Of a DNA stretch of 64,000 bases, positions 59,359-64,000 are shown one piece after another. The notes below the pieces were generated by a model. The model had not been told where the DNA came from. It saw only the letters and a program-made list of their open reading frames with translations, and ran no database searches. How positions within the stretch are numbered: the first letter of the stretch is position 1; each line of letters begins with the position of its first letter. The position numbers were made by a program, and so were the translations under genes. Origin of the DNA: Sinorhizobium sp. A49 (GTDB lineage: Bacteria; Pseudomonadota; Alphaproteobacteria; Rhizobiales; Rhizobiaceae); assembly GCF_002002725.1 (NCBI RefSeq), contig NZ_MUNW01000050.1, positions 124,001-188,000 of the forward strand, read 5' to 3'.

Positions 59359-59632
59359 TTGCATACGAGATGGCAAATTAAATGTGCGAATGCCTGTTAT
59401 GTCCGGCCATGAACAGCGTGACGCGAGATCGCTGTTCAGGCAAAGATGGGCGCCGTTGCTGCCCTGTCAGTTGCGTCTATATGGTGCGCTGAGGCGCATA
59501 GGAACTGCAGATTGCACGATATATCTGATTGTCTGGCGCATTTTCCGGCCGAGGTCGGCGTCTGTGATTGCGTGTCGGGATGATGGCGCATTTCACTTCG
59601 AGATAAAAGACGAATAAAAGTCTATTGCATAC
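59359..59632. promoter_or_regulatory. Divergent intergenic region with repeated TTGCATAC boxes
   Basis: The 545 bases between the GntR regulator and the ABC operon contain no supported gene. TTGCATAC occurs at 59359-59366 and 59625-59632, in AT-rich patches; the first overlaps the small palindrome ATGCA-ttt-TGCAT. TTGTATGCAA-like sequences are common GntR sites, so these boxes are candidate operators for the adjacent regulator. Confidence 0.4.
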
Positions 59633-59843
59633 AAAAATCATTCATGTCATTGTTCGTGACATGCAAGCGCTCAGAAGAAGCGTGCAGGTGGAACTTATCT
59701 TTTGAACCGCAAAGGACCTTCATCCTCGACGCGCATGTGACCATGCGCGAACGCAATCGCATGTCCGTTCGGATGCCGCATCGGCTCCGGCGACGGCGAA
59801 GCTTTGAGGGCGAGCGTTACGGCGGCAAACTGGCAGGAAACCA

Positions 59844-60920
59844 ATGTCGACGGTCCTTCAGCTCAAGAACATCACCAAAACCTACGGCGACATGCGTGCG
59901 CTCAGCGGCATCGATCTAGCCTTGCCCGGCGATGCCTACATTTCGCTTCTCGGGCCGAGCGGATCCGGCAAGACGACGCTCTTGAGGGTCATTGCCGGTT
60001 TTGAGCATCCGGATGGCGGCGCGATCCTGTTTGATGGCAAGCGCATCGACACCGTGGCGCCGCACCAGCGCGGCATCGGTTTCGTCTTCCAGAACTTCGC
60101 GCTCTTTCCGCATCTGTCCGTCGCGCAGAACATTGCCTTCGGCCTGGAAAACAGGGATGTCGATCCGGTCACCGACCGGCGTGTCGTCGACGCCCGAGTG
60201 CGCGATATCATCAGCCTCGTCGGCCTTTCCGGTCTCGAGGGCCGGGCGGTCACCCAGATCTCCGGCGGCCAGCGCCAGCGTGTCGCCCTGGCGCGCACGC
60301 TGGTCACCGAGCCGCGCATGGTGCTTCTCGACGAGCCGCTCGGCGCGCTCGACGCCAATCTGCGTGCCCGGATGCGGGCGGAATTGAGGGCGATCCGCGA
60401 GCGCTGCGGCGTCACCTTCCTGCATGTCACCGGCAGCGAGGCCGAGGCCTTGGCAATGGGCGATACGGTCCTGGTGCTCGAAAGCGGTCGCATCGCCCAG
60501 TCGGCGGATTCCGATACCGTCTACAACAGGCCCGCGTCTCCGGCCGTTGCCCGCTTTCTCAACTGCTACAACCTCTTTCCCGGACGCATCGAGGGTGGCA
60601 CCTTTGTTGGCGGCGTCGGCCGGTTTGCACTTGGCTCAGGGGCGCCGACGCGGGCGGCATCGCCCGCCTATGCGATCCGCTACGACCGTGTTGCCGTCCG
60701 GCCGCGCGAAGCCGCTACCGCCGAGGACGAGATCCGCATCGAGGCGAATTTCGTCGCCAGCGAATACTCCGGTGCCGCGGTCAATTCCTTCTTCGCGCTC
60801 GATGACGGCCGGGTTTTCGAGGTCGAAAGCCACCTCAGCCACGCAGCGCCTGAGACCTATGCCGAGCAGGGTCGCTACGCGCTCGTCTGGAAGCGGGAGG
60901 ACGCCCTTGTCTACGCTTGA
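59844..60920 (+). CDS. Polyamine-type ABC transporter ATPase (PotA-like), second system
   Basis: 358 residues. Walker A GPSGSGKTTLLRVIAG, VFQNFALFPHLSV, signature ISGGQRQRVALARTL, MVLLDEPLGALDANL. The switch region is FLHVTGSEAEALAMGD: Gly occupies the position where most relatives have His-Asp (THDQ), so the catalytic switch histidine is missing. A TOBE domain follows (AIRYDRVAVRPREAATAEDE). AGGAAA precedes the ATG. First gene of the operon with two permeases and two dehydrogenases. Confidence 0.9.
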   Translation: MSTVLQLKNITKTYGDMRALSGIDLALPGDAYISLLGPSGSGKTTLLRVIAGFEHPDGGAILFDGKRIDTVAPHQRGIGFVFQNFALFPHLSVAQNIAFGLENRDVDPVTDRRVVDARVRDIISLVGLSGLEGRAVTQISGGQRQRVALARTLVTEPRMVLLDEPLGALDANLRARMRAELRAIRERCGVTFLHVTGSEAEALAMGDTVLVLESGRIAQSADSDTVYNRPASPAVARFLNCYNLFPGRIEGGTFVGGVGRFALGSGAPTRAASPAYAIRYDRVAVRPREAATAEDEIRIEANFVASEYSGAAVNSFFALDDGRVFEVESHLSHAAPETYAEQGRYALVWKREDALVYA

Positions 60921-60980
60921 GACCGTTTTCGCAAAACCCGGCGCCATGGCGCCGCACCGTTCCCGCCCGGAGAATGAGAG

Positions 60981-61880
60981 ATGAGCATGATGGCCGTTGC
61001 GGAACAGACGGAAACCGAACCCGTCGTCGAGAAAAAATCACCGGGAAAGGCGCTTTGGCTGCTGGCACCCGGCGTCATCTGGATGAGCCTCTTCCTCGTC
61101 CTGCCCATGCTGATGATGGTCTACGTCTCCTTCTGGACCCAGACGACCTTCACCATCGAGCCGACGCTGACGCTGAAGAGCTGGGTCACCTTTTTCACCA
61201 GCGACACCTATCTCGGTGCGCTCTGGACCACGGTGCGCATCTGGCTGATCGTGCTCGTCGCCACCGTGCTGGTGGGCTATCCCGCCGCCCTTTTCGTCGG
61301 GCTGTTCGTCAAGAACAAGGCGCTGCAGACGGTGCTCCTGGTGCTGTGCGTCATCCCCTTCTGGACCTCGTTCCTGATCCGCGTTCTCGCCTGGCGTCCG
61401 ATGCTCGGCAAGGAGGGCGCGATCAACATGATCCTGATGAACTTCGGCATCACCGACGCCCCGATCGAGGTGCTGCTGTTCTCCGAGCTGTCGGTGATCA
61501 TCGGCATGACCCAGATCTACTGCGTGTTCATGGTCGGGCCGATCGCCTTCATGCTCGGCCGCATCGACACTTCGATCATCGAGGCCGCCCAGGATCTGGG
61601 CGCCGGCTTCTGGCGGATCTTCCGCACGATCATCCTGCCGCTGTCGATGCCGGGCGTGGTCGTCGGCGCGATCTTCGTCTCGGTCATGGTCCTCGGTGAA
61701 TTCGCGACCTCCGCCGCCCTGTCGGGCCGCAAGGTCAACCTGCTCGGAAACATCATCGTCACCCAGGTCGGTTCGCTGAAATGGGCCTTTGCGGCGGTCG
61801 CCGGCGTCGTGCTCACCATCCTGATGGGCGCGGTGGTTGCGGCGCTGCTCAGGGTCGTCGATCTCAGGAAGGAGCTCTGA
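60981..61880 (+). CDS. Polyamine-type ABC permease (PotB-like)
   Basis: 299 residues, six helices, with an N-terminal cytoplasmic tail of about 25 residues (AEQTETEPVVEKKSPGKALW). First helix LLAPGVIWMSLFLVLPMLMM; coupling loop IIEAAQDLGAGFWRIFRTII. ATG 60981 or 60987, after GAGAATGAGAG. It partners the permease directly downstream (two-base gap). Confidence 0.9.
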   Translation: MSMMAVAEQTETEPVVEKKSPGKALWLLAPGVIWMSLFLVLPMLMMVYVSFWTQTTFTIEPTLTLKSWVTFFTSDTYLGALWTTVRIWLIVLVATVLVGYPAALFVGLFVKNKALQTVLLVLCVIPFWTSFLIRVLAWRPMLGKEGAINMILMNFGITDAPIEVLLFSELSVIIGMTQIYCVFMVGPIAFMLGRIDTSIIEAAQDLGAGFWRIFRTIILPLSMPGVVVGAIFVSVMVLGEFATSAALSGRKVNLLGNIIVTQVGSLKWAFAAVAGVVLTILMGAVVAALLRVVDLRKEL

Positions 61881-61882
61881 TC

Positions 61883-62728
61883 ATGAATGCCAGCGGCATC
61901 AAAACCGGCCTTGGCGCCTATACCGCGCTCTTCCTGGTCTTCCTCTATGGCCCGCTCGTCGTGCTTGCCATCCTGTCCTTCCAGACAGGACCGGAGGGCG
62001 GACCGCAGTTCCCGATCATCGAATGGTCGACCTATTGGTACAAGCATCTCTTCGGCCTGACGCCGCCGTCGCGCATCGCGCCGCTGCCGATCGAGCAGGC
62101 GCTGGTCCGCTCGCTCGGCCTTGCGGTGATGACCATGATCGTCTCGACGGTGCTGGGCGTCACCGCAGCGCAGGCCTTCCGCCGCAAGTTCCGCGGCTCG
62201 GGCGTCGTCTTCTACCTCATCGTTCTCGGCATGATGGTGCCGGGCGTGCTCGTCGGTCTCGGCATGGCGCTCGTTGCCAACACGCTTGGCATCGATCGCC
62301 ACTGGTGGAGCACCGCCTTCGTTCTCCACGTGGTTTACACCTTCCCCTTCGCCTTCCTGGTGATGCTGGCGATCTTCAACCGGTTCGATCCGAGCATGGA
62401 GGAGGCGTCCTGGTCGCTCGGCGTCACGCCGGCGCGCACCTTCCGCAAGGTGACGTTCCCGCTGATCTTCCCCGGCGTGCTTTCCGCCATGCTCTTTGCC
62501 TTCACGCTCTCCTATGACGAGTTTTCGCGCACGCTCTTCGCTTCCGGCCGCGATCTGACGCTGCCGTTGGCGATCTACGGCACCTTCTCCGTCGAAGTGC
62601 ATCCGAACGTCTTTGCCTTCGGGGTGCTGACGACCCTGTTCTCCTTCGCCCTGCTCGGCACCTATGCGGCGCTGATGATGCTTTCGGTGCGCCGCGCCAA
62701 GCGCATCGCGATCCAGGAGGAGGCATGA
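61883..62728 (+). CDS. Polyamine-type ABC permease (PotC-like)
   Basis: 281 residues, six helices; first helix TALFLVFLYGPLVVLAILSF, coupling loop MEEASWSLGVTPARTFRKVT. The ATG at 61883 follows GGAAGGAGCTC; earlier in-frame codons lie in the PotB-like gene. The C-terminus overlaps the dehydrogenase gene by four bases. No binding-protein gene accompanies this transporter within the window. Confidence 0.9.
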   Translation: MNASGIKTGLGAYTALFLVFLYGPLVVLAILSFQTGPEGGPQFPIIEWSTYWYKHLFGLTPPSRIAPLPIEQALVRSLGLAVMTMIVSTVLGVTAAQAFRRKFRGSGVVFYLIVLGMMVPGVLVGLGMALVANTLGIDRHWWSTAFVLHVVYTFPFAFLVMLAIFNRFDPSMEEASWSLGVTPARTFRKVTFPLIFPGVLSAMLFAFTLSYDEFSRTLFASGRDLTLPLAIYGTFSVEVHPNVFAFGVLTTLFSFALLGTYAALMMLSVRRAKRIAIQEEA

Positions 62729-63477
62729 TGGCCGGCTCCTCCGCACTCGGCTCTGCGATCGTCACCGGTGCCGGATCCGGCATCGGCAGGGCCATCGCCT
62801 TGCGGCTGGCGGCCGACGGCTATGCCGTCGTCGTCAACGATCTCTCGTCGGAACGCTCAGAGGCGGTTGCTGATGAAATCGCTGCTGCGGGCGGCGTAGC
62901 GCTCGCGGTATCAGGCGACGTTTCAAGCGAGGCCGACGTCAAGGCGACGGCCGAGAAGGCGGCGCAATTTCACGGCCCCGTGGCGCTGCTCGTCAACAAT
63001 GCCGGCATCGCCCATCAGGCGCTGTTCGAAAATCTCGAGGTCGCCGATTTCGACCGGATGTTTGCGGTGCATGTGCGCGGCACCTTCCTCATGACCAAGG
63101 CCGTGCTGCCGGGAATGCTTGCCCGTGGCGAGGGTGTAATCGTCAACATGGCCTCGCAGCTCGGCCAGATCGGCGGTGTCGAGCTCGTGCACTACTCGTC
63201 CGCCAAGGCGGCGATCATCGGCATGACCAAGGCGCTTGCCCGCGAGGTGTCGAGCCGCGGCGTGCGCGTCAACGCGGTCGCGCCCGGCCCCATCAATACG
63301 CCGCTCGTCATGGGGCTGTCCGAGGATTGGCGGGCGGCAAAGAAGGCGCAGCTGCCGCTTGGGCGGTTCGGCGAGCCGGACGAAATCGCCGCGACTGTCG
63401 CGTTCCTGGCCTCGCCGGCGGCGAGCCTGTTCGTCGGGCAGACGCTCGGACCGAACTCCGGCGACGTGATGCTCTGA
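62725..63477 (+). CDS. Short-chain dehydrogenase/reductase
   Basis: 250 residues, classical SDR: cofactor loop VTGAGSGIGRAIALRLAADG, NNAGIAHQALFENLEVADFD, catalytic Ser in NMASQLGQIGG and YSSAKAAIIGMTKALAREVS (Tyr-x-x-x-Lys), and APGPINTPLVMGLSEDW. NAD(P)-dependent oxidation of an alcohol or sugar is expected; the substrate is unknown. It overlaps the permease gene by four bases (ATGA), which ties it to transported-compound catabolism. Confidence 0.9.
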   Translation: MMAGSSALGSAIVTGAGSGIGRAIALRLAADGYAVVVNDLSSERSEAVADEIAAAGGVALAVSGDVSSEADVKATAEKAAQFHGPVALLVNNAGIAHQALFENLEVADFDRMFAVHVRGTFLMTKAVLPGMLARGEGVIVNMASQLGQIGGVELVHYSSAKAAIIGMTKALAREVSSRGVRVNAVAPGPINTPLVMGLSEDWRAAKKAQLPLGRFGEPDEIAATVAFLASPAASLFVGQTLGPNSGDVML

Positions 63478-63485
63478 CAGGAAAG

Positions 63486-64000
63486 ATGAAAATGCCAAAT
63501 CCTCCCAAGACGTCCCGCATTGTCATCGTGACCGGTGCCGGCATTGGCATCGGTCAGGCGACCGCCAGGGCTTTTGCCGCCAAGGGCGACCACGTCGTCG
63601 TCACGGACATTCTCGAGCGCGAAGGCTCAGCCACCGTCGAAGCCATCCGAGAGGCCGGCGGGTCCGCCGAATTCGCCTATTACGACGTCCGCTCGACGTC
63701 GGCCACCGACGCGCTTGTCGCCGATCTGGAAAAACGCCACGGCCGCATCGACGTCGTCGTCGCCAATGCCGGTATTGCCCATCGCACCCCGCTTGCTGCG
63801 CTCACCGACGACAAGTGGGACCTGACCTTCGACATCGACTTGAAGGGCATCTTCCGTCTCGCGCGGGCGGTTGCGCCGGGCATGCGGCAGCGCGGCGAGG
63901 GCAACATCGTTGCGCTCTCCTCGATCATGGGCGTGGCCTATGGCTGGGATGAGCATGTGCATTACTCCGCCGCCAAGTCCGGCGTTGTTGGTCTGGTGCG
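63486..64000 (+). CDS. Short-chain dehydrogenase/reductase, second, cut by the window end
   Basis: The first 171 residues of another SDR: VTGAGIGIGQATARAFAAKG, VVVANAGIAHRTPLAALTDD, NIVALSSIMGVAYG and YSAAKSGVVGLV with the active-site Tyr and Lys. The frame continues beyond the window. It starts eight bases after the previous SDR gene (ATG 63486 or 63492). The two probably act in sequence or as alternatives on the same compound. Confidence 0.88.
   Translation, partial: MKMPNPPKTSRIVIVTGAGIGIGQATARAFAAKGDHVVVTDILEREGSATVEAIREAGGSAEFAYYDVRSTSATDALVADLEKRHGRIDVVVANAGIAHRTPLAALTDDKWDLTFDIDLKGIFRLARAVAPGMRQRGEGNIVALSSIMGVAYGWDEHVHYSAAKSGVVGLV

Noticed and set aside
59644-59919. Open frame of 91 codons ahead of the second ABC ATPase gene
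   Set aside because: It overlaps the start of the ATPase gene in another frame and has no ribosome site; the region is better explained as promoter and leader.
1-64000. Insertion sequences, CRISPR arrays, tRNA or rRNA genes, conjugation genes
   Set aside because: No transposase motifs, regularly spaced repeats, tRNA-like cloverleaf or TTCGAATCC-type elements, or tra/trb-like proteins were recognised on either strand.

Overview
The window looks like part of a large plasmid (megaplasmid or chromid) from a GC-rich alphaproteobacterium, most likely Rhizobiaceae (Ensifer/Sinorhizobium/Rhizobium). The main evidence is a complete repABC replication and partition operon at 35.2-38.9 kb. It carries a small antisense RNA between repB and repC and five identical 16-bp parS-type palindromes spread over 34.4-41.2 kb. 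The many ABC uptake operons, each next to its own regulator, and the DUF1612 and DUF1127 proteins fit the same group. I see no tRNA, rRNA, CRISPR array, insertion sequence or conjugation gene.

Left arm, 0-34 kb. 0-5 kb: a ribose-type sugar ABC transporter (ATPase cut by the window edge, binding protein), a GntR/FCD regulator, mannonate dehydratase and an RraA-fold protein, pointing to hexuronate use. 5-15 kb: mostly small functions, namely a fatty acid hydroxylase-type membrane enzyme, an RNase H, a two-component pair followed by a secreted GlcG/HbpS-like protein, a DUF1127 protein, a frameshifted streptomycin phosphotransferase (strA-like), a VOC protein and an ArsR/SRPBCC operon. 15-23 kb: one tight minus-strand operon, amiC-amiR-permease-permease-binding protein-acetamidase/formamidase-double ATPase. 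A terminator sits in the leader in front of amiC, so this looks like an ANTAR antitermination system controlling amide or peptide uptake and hydrolysis. 23-27 kb: a FecI-FecR-TonB receptor iron-type surface-signalling set. 28-34 kb: a lipoprotein, an OmpR/kinase pair, a class III adenylate cyclase, a small hydrolase and a HutC-like repressor.

Plasmid core, 34-43 kb. A structured non-coding region lies ahead of repA, followed by repABC. Then comes a gene-poor stretch of about 2 kb holding three of the parS copies, and a DUF1612/HTH_13 protein.

Right arm, 43-64 kb: catabolism of an amide, amine or lactam-like compound. It has an M20 amidohydrolase and an IclR regulator. Divergent from these is an operon of enoyl-CoA hydratase, a polyamine-type ABC transporter (binding protein, ATPase, fused double permease), a CoA ligase and a pyrroline-5-carboxylate reductase. 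Next is a LysR-controlled operon pxpA-BCCP-biotin carboxylase-pxpB-pxpC, which together contains every module of a urea-carboxylase-like enzyme as separate proteins. Last is a GntR regulator with two DNA-binding domains, divergent from a second polyamine-type ABC transporter and two short-chain dehydrogenases, the second cut by the window end.

Functions are assigned from motif and family recognition by eye. No alignment or database search was run.
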